Source of the DNA: Prosthecochloris marina
GTDB lineage: Bacteria > Bacteroidota > Chlorobiia > Chlorobiales > Chlorobiaceae
Reading direction: 5' to 3'
NCBI RefSeq assembly: GCF_003182595.1
Contig: NZ_PDNZ01000006.1
Coordinates: 124,001-188,000, forward strand
DNA: 64,000 nt
A program made the translations under genes and the position numbers. Below are positions 25,551 to 35,526 of the stretch, one piece after another. Each line of letters starts with the position of its first letter. Position 1 is the first letter of the stretch. Under the pieces are notes generated by a model. That model saw nothing but the letters and a program-made list of their open reading frames with translations. It made no database searches and was not told the origin of the DNA.

Positions 25551-25976
25551 CTACAGGTTTTCTTTCCTCAGCACCAGCCACGTGAACTCAGCTTCGAGAG
25601 CCTTCACCCCAGCTTCCGAAACAACTACGACATGAGCAGTCGTGACGATTTTGCGACGGTCATCGAGAATCCGCTGAAATTCCCCAAAAAGATGCTCCAG
25701 AGAAATCAGCTTGGCGACCGACTCACCCTCGGTTGGTTTGTGGAATTTCGTAACAGCATTTCTCAACGTCGGTATGTCGGTTTCGAGATCCATTCCCAAC
25801 CTATCGAAAAGATACTGAGCGGATGCTGCTTCGGCCAGGGTGAACTGGGCGCAGAAACTCACGCCACCAAAATAATTGCGGATGCGGCAATCGTCAGGCA
25901 AATGGAGAGACTGCGTCCCTTCTCTATACGTTATCCCAAGATGTTTATTGATGGGAATGTCCGCCACACTACTCAT
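25551..25976 (-). CDS. DUF4442-type hotdog thioesterase-like protein
   Basis: 141 residues with the hotdog pattern of DUF4442 (YiiD C-terminal type): IPINKHLGITYREG, NYFGGVSFCAQFTLAEAASAQYL, TKFHKPTEGESVAKL and a last strand EFTWLVLRK. It overlaps the following thioesterase-like gene by 8 bases, so the two hotdog proteins are probably made together and may pair. Substrate, likely an acyl-CoA or acyl-ACP, is unknown. Confidence 0.72.
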   Translation of the reverse strand: MSSVADIPINKHLGITYREGTQSLHLPDDCRIRNYFGGVSFCAQFTLAEAASAQYLFDRLGMDLETDIPTLRNAVTKFHKPTEGESVAKLISLEHLFGEFQRILDDRRKIVTTAHVVVVSEAGVKALEAEFTWLVLRKENL

Positions 25977-26394
25977 TATGCATGCCTTTTTCCCTTACCT
26001 TGGCATCGAATTTTTCTTTGTTGATGACAAAACGCTCATGGCGTCCTTTTGAAATCAGATCAACACCGTCGTGAGCTTCGACCGAGAAAACAAGTTTTCT
26101 TCCATCAACTTCCATGAGTTCGACAGCCGCCGTGACTTCAAGACCGGGTGGCGTAGCGGCTTCATGGCTGACGTCAATATGCGTCCCGACAGTTTGCTCT
26201 CTCGGCCAGTCAAGATGTGGGTTAATGGCCTTGATGCAACTCCACTCAAGGAAACCCACCAGAAATCCGGTGGCAAATACTTCCGGCATTGCTGTGAACT
26301 CTTCCGACTCGGGGTAGAGCGACGGCACGGTTTTAGACGTTGGAACGACAAATTTGTGTTCGTATTTGATACCAGGCTTCAATGTTTCTTTCAT
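25969..26394 (-). CDS. Thioesterase of the FlK-like hotdog family
   Basis: 141 residues. VFATGFLVGFLEWSCIKAI is the Thr/Glu helix and REQTVGTHIDVSHEAATPPG the His strand, the arrangement seen in fluoroacetyl-CoA thioesterase FlK and relatives. VELMEVDGRKLVFSVEAHDG and LISKGRHERFVI complete the sheet. An attC-like inverted repeat lies immediately upstream. Probably hydrolyses a small acyl-CoA; the substrate is not known. Confidence 0.8.
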   Translation of the reverse strand: MKETLKPGIKYEHKFVVPTSKTVPSLYPESEEFTAMPEVFATGFLVGFLEWSCIKAINPHLDWPREQTVGTHIDVSHEAATPPGLEVTAAVELMEVDGRKLVFSVEAHDGVDLISKGRHERFVINKEKFDAKVREKGMHNE

Positions 26395-26410
26395 ATTGTT
26401 CTTTTTTTAT

Positions 26411-26487
26411 GCATAACGCGGTTCGCAGAAGGCCCAAAAAACGGAACATCATTCAGCTTTTTGAAACTTCCTGACTCCGCGTTAGCC
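26411..26487 (-). other. attC-like inverted repeat (possible integron cassette site)
   Basis: GCATAACGCGG and CCGCGTTAGCC face each other over 77 bases, with 8 perfect base pairs (26414-26421 against 26477-26484) and a one-base bulge. On the minus strand the ends read GGCTAAC and GTTATGC, close to the attC RYYYAAC/GTTRRRY core. An inner weaker pair (CAGAAGG/CTTCCTG) resembles the L boxes. The site follows the GNAT stop and precedes the next same-strand gene, as attC does. No integrase is in the window, so this stays tentative. Confidence 0.35.
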
Positions 26488-26543
26488 GTGGTTAATTGTT
26501 CAAAAATAAAAACATCTTGAGGCAATCCGCCCTATGATTAACG

Positions 26544-27089
26544 CTAGTCGCCGGACACTGGTATATCAGCTTTTATACATACTGTATTCTCGATACTGAT
26601 GGAAGCACTCAAGCGCTTGCACAAGGCAAGCATTCGCTTGTTATCCGGGTGCAAATAACCCCTTAATATAGTAATGCCGTTATCCATCGCCGACCCGATC
26701 AGTTTTTTTAGCAACGCGTAACCAACACCCTGACCCTGGAACTCATCCACCACCGTTACAGCGAATTCAGCAACATTATTTTCTTCCGTCAGCTTGACGT
26801 ACCGGGATAATCCTATTCCCTTTTCCTGGTTCTTTTCATGTATCAACGCGCACCACGCCATTCTGTTTTTACCATCAAGGTTCGTCAGGTAATCGAGTTG
26901 CTTGTCGGAAAGCCTGTTTAGAGGCGAAGCAAAGCGTAGCCAGCGTGACCGGGATGACATACTTTTTATTGCACTGGTTATCTGGTCCTTCAAGAATTCA
27001 GCAGTGTGCTTTGTTTCCGGGTCAATACAAAGGCATATTTCGTATGGCATCCCGTTTTTCATGACCTGCCTGGAAGTCACACTTGCCAT
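26544..27089 (-). CDS. GNAT-family N-acetyltransferase
   Basis: 181 residues. Acetyl-CoA loop VDEFQGQGVGYALLKKLI, and a C-terminal GYLHPDNKRMLALCKRL as in many GNATs; the N-terminal third (SAIKSMSSRSRWLRFASPLNRLSDKQLDYL) matches acetyltransferases of the type also fused to protein acetylases. GGGGGAGG six bases upstream selects the ATG at 27089 over 27095. The attC-like site lies just past the stop. Confidence 0.82.
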   Translation of the reverse strand: MASVTSRQVMKNGMPYEICLCIDPETKHTAEFLKDQITSAIKSMSSRSRWLRFASPLNRLSDKQLDYLTNLDGKNRMAWCALIHEKNQEKGIGLSRYVKLTEENNVAEFAVTVVDEFQGQGVGYALLKKLIGSAMDNGITILRGYLHPDNKRMLALCKRLSASISIENTVCIKADIPVSGD

Positions 27090-27177
27090 ATTCATCCTCC
27101 CCCAAAGAACACCCTACCTGTAAAATTCATGACAATCTTTCCTCAAAAAAGACAAAGCCGGAAACAAAAGATTTCTT

Positions 27178-27456
27178 TCACTGCTCCCCCGAAGTCTCCT
27201 TCTTCATTTCTTTTTCAATCATTTTTTCCATGACGGATGAGTCTCCAGAAAAAACGAAGACATCCATTCCATGAAAAAACAAACCGATCCCCCATCCAAG
27301 TAGGGGCCAAATGAACCAGAAATATTCGGGAGAGGTACTTAAATTGATAACTATGACTGCCGTATTGACAAACATGTAGACTGCCAAATGAATGTAAAAT
27401 CCCAACTTTGCCTTTACCCTTTTTTTAGCCCTCTGGTAAGCGTCCTGATTTTCCAT
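27178..27456 (-). CDS. 2TM-domain small membrane protein
   Basis: 92 residues. Basic N-terminus (YQRAKKRVKAKLGFYIHLAVY) followed by two membrane helices and the WPLLGWGIGLFFHGMDVFVF hairpin, then a charged tail; this is the 2TM domain found in small proteins and at the ends of some histidine kinases. Role unknown. Stands alone. Confidence 0.82.
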   Translation of the reverse strand: MENQDAYQRAKKRVKAKLGFYIHLAVYMFVNTAVIVINLSTSPEYFWFIWPLLGWGIGLFFHGMDVFVFSGDSSVMEKMIEKEMKKETSGEQ

Positions 27457-27540
27457 ATCCTTTCTTCCAACGGTTTATCATTCAGCACGTAACATACTGC
27501 TCAACTGTTTAGCTATAACGTATTCACAAAATATTTTGGT

Positions 27541-28125
27541 TCATTGATGCATGGCCAAAACAACCATACGATTAAGCCCTATACGTACTTTATCCATGGT
27601 TGACAGCCTGGATTCCGACAAGACGATTTTTTGTAACTCTTTGAAAGTTAACATATTACCGGCCTCACAGTAATGTTGTAACATGGTGCTGATAGTTGAC
27701 AGCATTACAAGGATCTTTTTTGCCGTATTTTTTCCGTTATAGCCGGTATCCTTCTCATTAATCGCATTACAGGTAAAATCCAGGTTTCCTGCAGTTCCTC
27801 CCCTGCCATCATCCTGCAATTCGATTTTATACAGTGATGATGATTTTTTATTGTCCAGCCTGAAATGAAGCTTGTAATGAGCAGGATCGTGCAGAATTGC
27901 TGTCCAGGTGGTTTTTCCCTTGAAACTGCTTAGCAGGAATGGCGCAGATGAAACCTCGCTAAAAACCGTTCCCAATTCCACCTTATCATTTGGACAATGA
28001 ATCAGATGACATTTCCAACCCGGTATCCACCGATACTCTTCCACCGGACAGCAAAGCGGGAATACTTTTTCAACCGGAGCATTGATATGTACAGGCAATA
28101 CTATTTTCGCTTTATCCTCTGGCAT
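27541..28125 (-). CDS. SRPBCC-fold protein (polyketide cyclase/START-like)
   Basis: 194 residues. Begins with the SRPBCC strand KIVLPVHINAPVEKVFPLCCPVEEYRWIPGWKC, then GTVFSEVSSAPF and TTWTAILHDPAHYKLHFRL. Such folds bind hydrophobic ligands. The C-terminal helix carries KKILVMLSTISTMLQHYCEAG. Last gene of the accessory stretch before the core block. Ligand unknown. Confidence 0.72.
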   Translation of the reverse strand: MPEDKAKIVLPVHINAPVEKVFPLCCPVEEYRWIPGWKCHLIHCPNDKVELGTVFSEVSSAPFLLSSFKGKTTWTAILHDPAHYKLHFRLDNKKSSSLYKIELQDDGRGGTAGNLDFTCNAINEKDTGYNGKNTAKKILVMLSTISTMLQHYCEAGNMLTFKELQKIVLSESRLSTMDKVRIGLNRMVVLAMHQ

Positions 28126-28576
28126 GGTTCAGTCCATGAAAGCATCTATTAAGAACACCTCAATTTTTTTATTCCGCGCTTCAACTGCATCGTTGATCCC
28201 GACCTGTCGGGATCGAAATCCTCATGTCCCGACTCGTCGGCGCACCCCCGTTTTCCGCGCTTTGTTCGCTTCGCATTTGACACCGCTCATGACAATAAAT
28301 AGAGGTGGCCTTTACATTCCTGGCAGCGTTTTCCTGAAGGTTCATTAAACTGTAGCAACACGGAAAACACCACCCGTCCTTTACAACGTTGTTTTACCCC
28401 TGAAAAACACTCTTTATCACCCGTATGAGAAAAAGATGTAATATACGTATTGTTTCGGTTTCGTTCTCCCGAACGCGCCTCTATGAATATTACATTTTAG
28501 ATGGGTCTATAAAAAATTACTATGTATATAGATACACTGCACTATAGTCAAACAAATCACGGCAGTTATAGCCCTT
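28126..28576. repeat. Noncoding stretch with imperfect-palindrome repeat, copy B
   Basis: No gene seen in 451 bases. About 28165-28285 shares CGAAATCCTCATGT, GCGCACCCCCGTTTTCCGCG and ACCGCTCATGA with the general plan of copy A, and carries the perfect palindrome GATCCCGACCTGTCGGGATC. It is the most diverged of the three copies. The remainder is AT-rich leader before rsmI. Confidence 0.45.
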
Positions 28577-29260
28577 ATGGATGACATCGGTACACTCTAC
28601 ATCGTAGCTACACCCCTCGGCAATCTCGAAGATATTACCCTGCGGGCGATCAACACCCTGAAATCTGTCGATTCCATCGCATGTGAAGACACACGGCGGG
28701 CATCGATACTGTTGCGCCATATCGGCATCAGCGGGAAAAAACTCATCAGCTACCACGCATTCAACGAAGCAAAAGCGATCGCAAGCATTCTTACTCTGCT
28801 TGAGAACTGCCTTGATGTCGCCGTCATTACCGATGCCGGTACGCCTGCGATCAGCGATCCTGGCTTTGCGCTGGTTCGCAGAGCGTATGAATTACCTGCA
28901 AAGGTTATTCCGGTACCAGGCCCAAGTGCCGTAACGGCAGCTCTTTCAGTTTGTCCCCTGCCGGTACACAACTTTTTCTTTGCCGGGTTCTTGCCGCACA
29001 AAAAAGGACGGAAAAGCAAACTGGAATTTCTTGCCTCCATCGACAGCACAATAGTGTTTTATGAATCTCCGCACCGTATCATGAAACTTCTGAGAGAAAT
29101 CGATACTTATTTTTCAGGTTCACAGGTCTTCATTGCACGAGAGGTAACCAAGCTGCACGAGGAATATCTCTGTGGAACTCCTTCGGAAATGATTGAACGT
29201 TTCACGGGCGAGAAAGCAAAAGGAGAGTTCGTTGCAGTTGTTTATCCGAAAGCAAAATGA
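28577..29260 (+). CDS. rsmI: 16S rRNA 2'-O-ribose C1402 methyltransferase
   Basis: SAM-dependent enzyme that 2'-O-methylates C1402 in the 30S decoding centre. 227 residues with LYIVATPLGNLEDITLRA, ACEDTRRASILLRHIGI, ITDAGTPAISDPGFALV and VIPVPGPSAVTAALSVC, the standard tetrapyrrole-methylase fold signatures of RsmI. It starts the rightward core block. Confidence 0.95.
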   Translation: MDDIGTLYIVATPLGNLEDITLRAINTLKSVDSIACEDTRRASILLRHIGISGKKLISYHAFNEAKAIASILTLLENCLDVAVITDAGTPAISDPGFALVRRAYELPAKVIPVPGPSAVTAALSVCPLPVHNFFFAGFLPHKKGRKSKLEFLASIDSTIVFYESPHRIMKLLREIDTYFSGSQVFIAREVTKLHEEYLCGTPSEMIERFTGEKAKGEFVAVVYPKAK

Positions 29261-29359
29261 AAAGGCAAATAAGTACGGTATCGATTATGGTGATACCGGC
29301 CGTGAACCCTGAAAAAAGGAAACGCACCACTCATTTTATCTCAATAAACTCAAAAAAAC

Positions 29360-30238
29360 ATGCAGATAATCAATGATCCGGCCTACATGCAGAAAACCGC
29401 TGAAAGTCTACGACTGAAACATCAGCTTATAGCTGTTGTCATGACTATGGGCGCTCTGCACGAAGGCCACCTGAGCCTCCTGAAGATCGCCAAGGAGAAT
29501 GCCGGCACGGTGATTCTCACCATCTTCGTCAATCCGCGCCAGTTCGGCCCCGATGAAGACTTTCACCGTTACCCCAGACCCTTTGAAAAAGATGCAGCCA
29601 TGGCAAAAGCCGCTGGCGTCGATTACCTGTTTGCTCCGGACGTGGAATCGATGTATACGGAAGGCTTCCAGACACAGGTCAATACGGGGGATATCACGAA
29701 CCGGTTCGAAGGTGAGAAAAGACCCGGCCATTTCAACGGTATGGCCACCGTTGTGTTGAAACTGCTGATGATTTCCAAAGCCCATCTCGCCATCTTCGGA
29801 GAAAAAGATGCCCAGCAGCTTGCGGTCATCAAACGCATGGTCAGGGATTTCAACCTCGGGACGACAATTATCGAAGCACCTGTCGTTCGAAATGAAGACG
29901 GACTGGCAACAAGCTCGCGGAACATCTACCTTTCTTCACAGGAACGTCAGCAGGCGACTGTTCTCTATCAGGGGATCCTCCGCGCCAAAGAACTCGTAGC
30001 ACAGGGAATGACCGAAACGGAAAAAATTCTCGAAGAAGTTGCCGCCGTCATCGGTTCGGCCCCCGATGCAACGATCGACTATACCGGCATTGTAGATGCG
30101 GATACTTTTGCTGAAACAGGCACACTGCGCCCGAATGCACACCATCGCCTCCTCCTCGCGGTCTGGATAGGCTCGACGAGACTTATAGATAACAGCATAC
30201 TCGAGCCTCTTGAACAAAGCGCCGCACAAGACACATGA
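29360..30238 (+). CDS. panC: Pantothenate synthetase
   Basis: Condenses pantoate and beta-alanine with ATP to pantothenate, for coenzyme A. 292 residues. [14 protein letters not shown] carries the HIGH-like motif, [29 protein letters not shown] the KMSKS-like motif, and [16 protein letters not shown] the pantoate pocket. Normal length. Confidence 0.96.
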   Translation: MQIINDPAYMQKTAESLRLKHQLIAVVMTMGALHEGHLSLLKIAKENAGTVILTIFVNPRQFGPDEDFHRYPRPFEKDAAMAKAAGVDYLFAPDVESMYTEGFQTQVNTGDITNRFEGEKRPGHFNGMATVVLKLLMISKAHLAIFGEKDAQQLAVIKRMVRDFNLGTTIIEAPVVRNEDGLATSSRNIYLSSQERQQATVLYQGILRAKELVAQGMTETEKILEEVAAVIGSAPDATIDYTGIVDADTFAETGTLRPNAHHRLLLAVWIGSTRLIDNSILEPLEQSAAQDT

Positions 30239-30461
30239 ACATGCAACCATTCATTACTTTTCAGACTTGTCTAACTGCCCGGCAACCGCTCAAACCGAAT
30301 TGGAGTATAATGGCAGAAATAATTAACCCTCAACTAATGTTCTAAGAATATCGTATATTGAAAGATTGTTAATTTAATCGCTTATCGACGTTGTGTACCG
30401 GCCCGAAAAATCCGACGTGACAACCTGCTTTTTATATCCACTAACAACTGATGATCATTCC

Positions 30462-32657
30462 ATGTTTATACGCAAAGCAATCGATCTGGAAGGCGGAAAA
30501 ACTATCACCATTGAAACCGGCAAAATGGCGAAACAGGCCGATGGGGCCGTTGTCGCAAGTATGGGCGACACCATGGTTCTTGCAACCGTGGTTTCCAGTA
30601 AAACTCCTCCCCCACCGAATCAGGATTTCTTTCCTCTTCAGGTCGAGTATCGTGAAAAATATTCCGCAGCCGGAAAGTTCCCGGGGGGGTTCATAAAACG
30701 TGAAGGCAGGCCTTCTGAAAAAGAGATCCTCTCCGCCCGCCTCATCGACCGCGCTCTTCGCCCGCTTTTCCCAGACGGTTATTATCAAGACACACAAATC
30801 ATCATCTCGGTTATCTCCTCCGACCAGCTTAACGATGCCGATGTACTTGGAGGCATTGCCGCCTCTGCTGCCATCATGGTTTCCGATATTCCGTTTTCAA
30901 ACTCCATGTCGGAAGTTCGTGTCGGCAGGATCAACGGTGAGTTTATCATCAACCCGAATATCAACGAACTGTCAAGAAGCGACATCGATATCAGCATTGG
31001 GGGTACAGCCGGTACAATCTGTATGCTTGAAGGCGAAATGGACGAGATATCCGAAGCTGAAATGCTCGACGCAATCCGTTTTGGACATGAAGCCATCAAA
31101 AAAATCTGTTCCTTGCAGGACGAAATCGCCGCAGAAGTAGCAAAACCAAAACGATCGTTCCTCCCGATTGCAGCCCCGGAGGACTTACAGGAAAGCATCG
31201 CAGAACTGTGTGCGGTTTCCCTGAAAGAACTTGCTTATATGCCTCTCGCTAAAGAGGAGCGCGCAGAAAAAACTTCGGAGATATACAAGTCCGTAACGCA
31301 AAAAATCCTCGCCCGTTACAAGGAAGAAATCTCTGCCGATGATATCGCCGCCGATCCTGCAAAGGCTCTTTATCTCAATGAACAGATTATTTCGGGTCAT
31401 ATTCATGATATCGAGAAAAAAGTGATGCGCCACATGATTCTCGATGACGCCAAGCGTCTTGACGGCAGAACACTCGAAGAGGTCAGACCCATCAGTATCG
31501 AACTCGGTCTTATCCCCAGGGCTCATGGTTCGGCGCTCTTCACCAGAGGCGAAACCCAGGCGCTCGTCACGCTGACGCTGGGCACGAAAAAAGACGCTCA
31601 GATGATCGACACCCTTATCGACGATACCGAAAAGCGGTTCATGCTGCACTATAATTTTCCTCCCTTCTCAGTTGGTGAAACCGGACGTGTAGGAGGTGTA
31701 GGACGCCGTGAGATCGGCCATGGAAACCTTGCAGAAAGAGCTGTCAAAAAAGTGGCACCTTCCGATGCAGAATTCCCTTACACCATTCGTATCGTATCCG
31801 ACATTCTCGAATCGAACGGCTCTTCATCCATGGCGTCCGTATGCGGAGGAACTCTTGCTGCAATGGATGGCGGCGTGCCTCTCACGAAACCGGTATCGGG
31901 TATTGCCATGGGGCTTATCAAAGAAGGTGAACGATACGCGGTTCTCTCCGATATTCTCGGTAACGAAGATCATCTTGGAGATATGGACTTCAAGGTGGCC
32001 GGAACCAGAGACGGTATCACGGCATGCCAGATGGATATCAAGATCGACGGTCTTGATTATCATATTCTTGAACAAGCCCTCGAGCAGTCTAAAAAAGGAC
32101 GCTTGCATATCCTCGAAAAGATGACCGATGCAATTTCCGACCCGAGAGAGGAAATCGGCAGATATGCACCGCGCCTTTCGACTATCCAGGTACCGGTAGA
32201 TGCGATCGGCATGATCATCGGCAAGGGTGGCGAAACGATCAGAAGCATAACGGAAGAAACAGGCGCGGAAATCAATGTGGAAGACGACGGTACGGTTACC
32301 ATTGCCGCACCGAGCGGAGAAGGTGCATCTGCGGCGATAGAAACGATCAAAACGCTGATCTCGAAACCGGAAGTCGGCCTGGTTTATTCCGGCAAGGTCC
32401 GCGACATACGAGAAGAACTGGGCGCGTTTGTCGAATTCCTCCCGAAAACCGATGGACTTGTCCACATCTCTGAAATTGCAAAAGAAAGAGTCTCGAAAGT
32501 GAGTGACTATCTGAAACCCGGAGACCGTATAAAAGTCAAGCTGATCGACATCCGTAAGGATCCCAGAACAGGCAAGACACGTTATGCACTATCCATGAAA
32601 GCACTGCTTGACGTTCCACCAGAATCCGAAAACGGGTCACCGGCACAGGGAGAGTAA
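30462..32657 (+). CDS. pnp: Polyribonucleotide nucleotidyltransferase (PNPase)
   Basis: 3' to 5' phosphorolytic exoribonuclease of the degradosome. 731 residues: two RNase PH domains (first [22 protein letters not shown], second with [24 protein letters not shown]), a KH domain ([20 protein letters not shown]) and a C-terminal S1 domain ([20 protein letters not shown]). ATG at 30462 is chosen because homology begins there. The usual neighbour rpsO is not present upstream. A G7 run occurs early in the coding sequence. Confidence 0.97.
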   Translation: MFIRKAIDLEGGKTITIETGKMAKQADGAVVASMGDTMVLATVVSSKTPPPPNQDFFPLQVEYREKYSAAGKFPGGFIKREGRPSEKEILSARLIDRALRPLFPDGYYQDTQIIISVISSDQLNDADVLGGIAASAAIMVSDIPFSNSMSEVRVGRINGEFIINPNINELSRSDIDISIGGTAGTICMLEGEMDEISEAEMLDAIRFGHEAIKKICSLQDEIAAEVAKPKRSFLPIAAPEDLQESIAELCAVSLKELAYMPLAKEERAEKTSEIYKSVTQKILARYKEEISADDIAADPAKALYLNEQIISGHIHDIEKKVMRHMILDDAKRLDGRTLEEVRPISIELGLIPRAHGSALFTRGETQALVTLTLGTKKDAQMIDTLIDDTEKRFMLHYNFPPFSVGETGRVGGVGRREIGHGNLAERAVKKVAPSDAEFPYTIRIVSDILESNGSSSMASVCGGTLAAMDGGVPLTKPVSGIAMGLIKEGERYAVLSDILGNEDHLGDMDFKVAGTRDGITACQMDIKIDGLDYHILEQALEQSKKGRLHILEKMTDAISDPREEIGRYAPRLSTIQVPVDAIGMIIGKGGETIRSITEETGAEINVEDDGTVTIAAPSGEGASAAIETIKTLISKPEVGLVYSGKVRDIREELGAFVEFLPKTDGLVHISEIAKERVSKVSDYLKPGDRIKVKLIDIRKDPRTGKTRYALSMKALLDVPPESENGSPAQGE

Positions 32658-32700
32658 AACAGTCGGCCCTCTGCAGGAAACAGCGGGCAACAGGAAACCT

Positions 32701-32734
32701 AAAGCTGTGCAACATCTGGTGCACAGCTTTTTTT
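32701..32734 (+). terminator. Rho-independent terminator after pnp
   Basis: Perfect 10-bp stem AAAGCTGTGC/GCACAGCTTT with a 10-base loop, followed by a T-rich stretch, 43 bases past the pnp stop and before leuS. Confidence 0.88.
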
Positions 32735-32830
32735 CTGCCCGAAAAAGCATCCTGCGGCTTTTTCATTTTCGTGTGATTTTCTTTTCTTTGACCAGATCTG
32801 CAGGAAGCACAAACATATCCGAAAAAAAGC

Positions 32831-35251
32831 ATGCGTTACGACTTTCAAACAATAGAGAAAAAATGGCAGGCATACTGGGACAAGCACCAGACCTTCCGTA
32901 CCGAAAACTCAGATGGCAAACCCAAGTATTATGTCCTGGACATGTTTCCGTACCCGAGCGGCTCCGGACTCCACGTCGGACATCTTGAAGGGTATACAGC
33001 AACGGATATCATTGCCCGCTTTAAACGCAGCCAGGGACACAACGTTCTGCACCCTATGGGATGGGATGCATTCGGACTTCCTGCCGAGCAATTCGCGATT
33101 AAAACCGGTACTCACCCGAAAGTCATCACTGAAAAGAATGTCGCGAGCTTCAAGGAAACACTGCAGCGTATGGGTTTTTCCTACGATTGGAGCCGTGAAA
33201 TCAACACGACCGACCCGGAATACTATACCTGGACACAGTGGATTTTCCTTCAGATGCTCGACCGTGGACTGGCTTATACAACCGAGGTTGATGTAAACTG
33301 GTGCGAAGAACTCAAAACTGTCCTCGCGAATGAGGAAGTCGATGAGAAAATCGCCGACGGCTATACCGTAGTTCGGAAACCCCTGCGCCAGTGGATTCTG
33401 AAAATAACCGCTTATGCAGAACAACTGCTCGAAGACCTCGATGATGTTGACTGGCCTGAAAACGTCAAGCAGATGCAGCGCAACTGGATCGGACGATCGG
33501 AAGGTGTTGAAATCGATTTCGAACTCCCCTGCCACAAAACCACCATCAGGGTCTATACCACCCGGCCCGACACCCTTTTCGGAGCAACCTATGTTGTGAT
33601 TTCGCCGGAGCATCCGATGGCTGAAAAGCTTGCAACTGCTCAGCAACTTGTGGAAGTGAAAGCATATATCGAGCAGGCGAAATTGAAAACAGAGCTCGAG
33701 CGAACCGGACTGCAGAAAGAAAAAACCGGCGTTTTTACCGGCTCGTATGCCGTCAATCCGGCAAACGGACAAGCCTTGCCTGTCTGGATATCGGACTTCG
33801 TCCTCACCAGCTATGGCACAGGAGCGATCATGTCGGTACCGGCTCATGACGGACGCGACTGGGAGTTTGCCAAAAAATTCGGTCTCCCGATCATCGAGGT
33901 CATCAAAAGCCCCCACGACGTCCAGGAAGCGGTTTTCGAAGAAAAAGGCAGTGTCTGCGTCAACTCTTCGAACGACGAAATCAGTCTCGACGACCTGACC
34001 TTCGAAAACGCTTTCGATGTCATGGCCGATTGGCTCGAAAAAAAAGTAAAGGGAAAAAGAACGGTCAACTACAAACTCCGTGACTGGATCTTCAGCCGGC
34101 AACGGTACTGGGGTGAACCAATACCGGTCAAACACTATGAAGATGGCGCACTGCGCCCTGAAACCGATCTTCCGCTCACCTTGCCCGACGTACAAGCTTA
34201 TCAGCCGACAACAACCGGGGAATCACCCCTCGCCAATATTTCCGAATGGCTCCACGGAACCGATGAACACGGCACATTCAGACGTGAAACCAACACCATG
34301 CCGCAATGGGCTGGCAGTTGCTGGTACTATCTGCGTTTCATCGATCCCAGAAACACCAAAGCCCTGGTCGACCGGAAAAAAGAACAGTACTGGATGAACG
34401 TGGACCTTTATGTAGGCGGTGCGGAGCATGCCGTATTGCACCTCCTCTACGCCCGATTCTGGCACAAGGTGCTCTATGATCTCGGAGTGGTTTCGACCAA
34501 AGAGCCGTTCCAAAAACTGTTCAATCAGGGCATGATTCTCGGCGAAGACAATGAAAAGATGTCCAAATCCCGAGGCAACGTCATTCCGGCCGACCACGTC
34601 CTGAGCGCATACGGTGCAGACGCGATACGCCTTTATGAGATGTTTCTCGGACCGCTTGAACAGGTTAAACCCTGGAACACTCATGGTATCGAAGGTGTAA
34701 GCCGTTTTCTCGCAAGAGTATGGCGCTTGGTCTTTCCAGAACCGGAAAGCCCTGTCAGCATAACTGACACTCCCCTTTCGCAAAACCTTGTGAGAACTAT
34801 GCACAAGACAATAAAAAAGGTAACCGGAGATACAGGGCAACTGAAATTCAATACGGCAATCGCCGAAATGATGGTCTTTGTCAATGAACTTCATAAAGCG
34901 GAATGCAGAAGCAGAGAAGCTGTAGAAAAACTTCTTTTACTGCTTTCCCCCTATGCACCCCACATTTGTGAAGAGCTCTGGGAAGCCATCGGTCATACAT
35001 CGTCGATAACCACTGCCGCCTGGCCGGCTTTCGACCCAGCTCTTGCTGCTGATGACGAAGTCACCATCGCAGTACAGGTTAACGGAAAACTCAGGGGAAC
35101 GGTAACCGCACCGGCAAAATCATCGAAAGAAGTTCTGCTTGAAAAAGCTCAAAACGATAAAACAGTTCAGAAGTTTCTCCAGGGAATGACCGTAGTCAAA
35201 GAAATTGTCGTTCCCGACAGGCTGATCAATTTCGTCGTCAAACCGAAATAA
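32831..35251 (+). CDS. leuS: Leucyl-tRNA synthetase
   Basis: Charges tRNA-Leu. 806 residues, bacterial class I type: HVGH at 48-51 (the HIGH motif), editing CP1 domain with TTRPDTLFGATYVVISPEHP, zinc-like/hinge region, and KMSKS at 576-580. C-terminal EVTIAVQVNGKLRGTVTAPA is typical. Independent unit between two terminators or gaps. Confidence 0.97.
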   Translation: MRYDFQTIEKKWQAYWDKHQTFRTENSDGKPKYYVLDMFPYPSGSGLHVGHLEGYTATDIIARFKRSQGHNVLHPMGWDAFGLPAEQFAIKTGTHPKVITEKNVASFKETLQRMGFSYDWSREINTTDPEYYTWTQWIFLQMLDRGLAYTTEVDVNWCEELKTVLANEEVDEKIADGYTVVRKPLRQWILKITAYAEQLLEDLDDVDWPENVKQMQRNWIGRSEGVEIDFELPCHKTTIRVYTTRPDTLFGATYVVISPEHPMAEKLATAQQLVEVKAYIEQAKLKTELERTGLQKEKTGVFTGSYAVNPANGQALPVWISDFVLTSYGTGAIMSVPAHDGRDWEFAKKFGLPIIEVIKSPHDVQEAVFEEKGSVCVNSSNDEISLDDLTFENAFDVMADWLEKKVKGKRTVNYKLRDWIFSRQRYWGEPIPVKHYEDGALRPETDLPLTLPDVQAYQPTTTGESPLANISEWLHGTDEHGTFRRETNTMPQWAGSCWYYLRFIDPRNTKALVDRKKEQYWMNVDLYVGGAEHAVLHLLYARFWHKVLYDLGVVSTKEPFQKLFNQGMILGEDNEKMSKSRGNVIPADHVLSAYGADAIRLYEMFLGPLEQVKPWNTHGIEGVSRFLARVWRLVFPEPESPVSITDTPLSQNLVRTMHKTIKKVTGDTGQLKFNTAIAEMMVFVNELHKAECRSREAVEKLLLLLSPYAPHICEELWEAIGHTSSITTAAWPAFDPALAADDEVTIAVQVNGKLRGTVTAPAKSSKEVLLEKAQNDKTVQKFLQGMTVVKEIVVPDRLINFVVKPK

Positions 35252-35283
35252 AGAAAAAAAAGAGCAACAGCCGGTAACTACAG

Positions 35284-35487
35284 CTACTGTTCAATAATTG
35301 CAAGCAGTCGGACCAATTCCCGGAGCAAATCGCTGAGATTTCTTCCATACTCGTCGGACTGCTTCAGTTTTTGGTGCAGGAGTCGTATCTGCCTGTCTTT
35401 TTCGTTCAGCATATCCTTCAATACATCCACTTCCGCGAACCTTTTCCTGCCGCTCTTATCGGAATCACTTGTATTACCAGGAAACAT
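35284..35487 (-). CDS. Small coiled-coil protein of the repressor module
   Basis: Unrecognised 67-residue protein. It has a basic N-terminus, then a long heptad-rich helix (VDVLKDMLNEKDRQIRLLHQ, then LSDLLRELVRLLAIIEQ) suggesting a coiled coil. The in-frame codons before the ATG also give a basic SNKRKRAP. It follows the 72-residue gene on the same strand after 39 bases, divergent from the repressor-like gene. Its stop lies 33 bases from the leuS stop, so they converge. Expression not proven; possible regulator of excision or replication is pure guesswork. Confidence 0.45.
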   Translation of the reverse strand: MFPGNTSDSDKSGRKRFAEVDVLKDMLNEKDRQIRLLHQKLKQSDEYGRNLSDLLRELVRLLAIIEQ

Positions 35488-35526
35488 GGGAGCACGTTTT
35501 CGTTTGTTGCTTTAAGACCGGGACCC

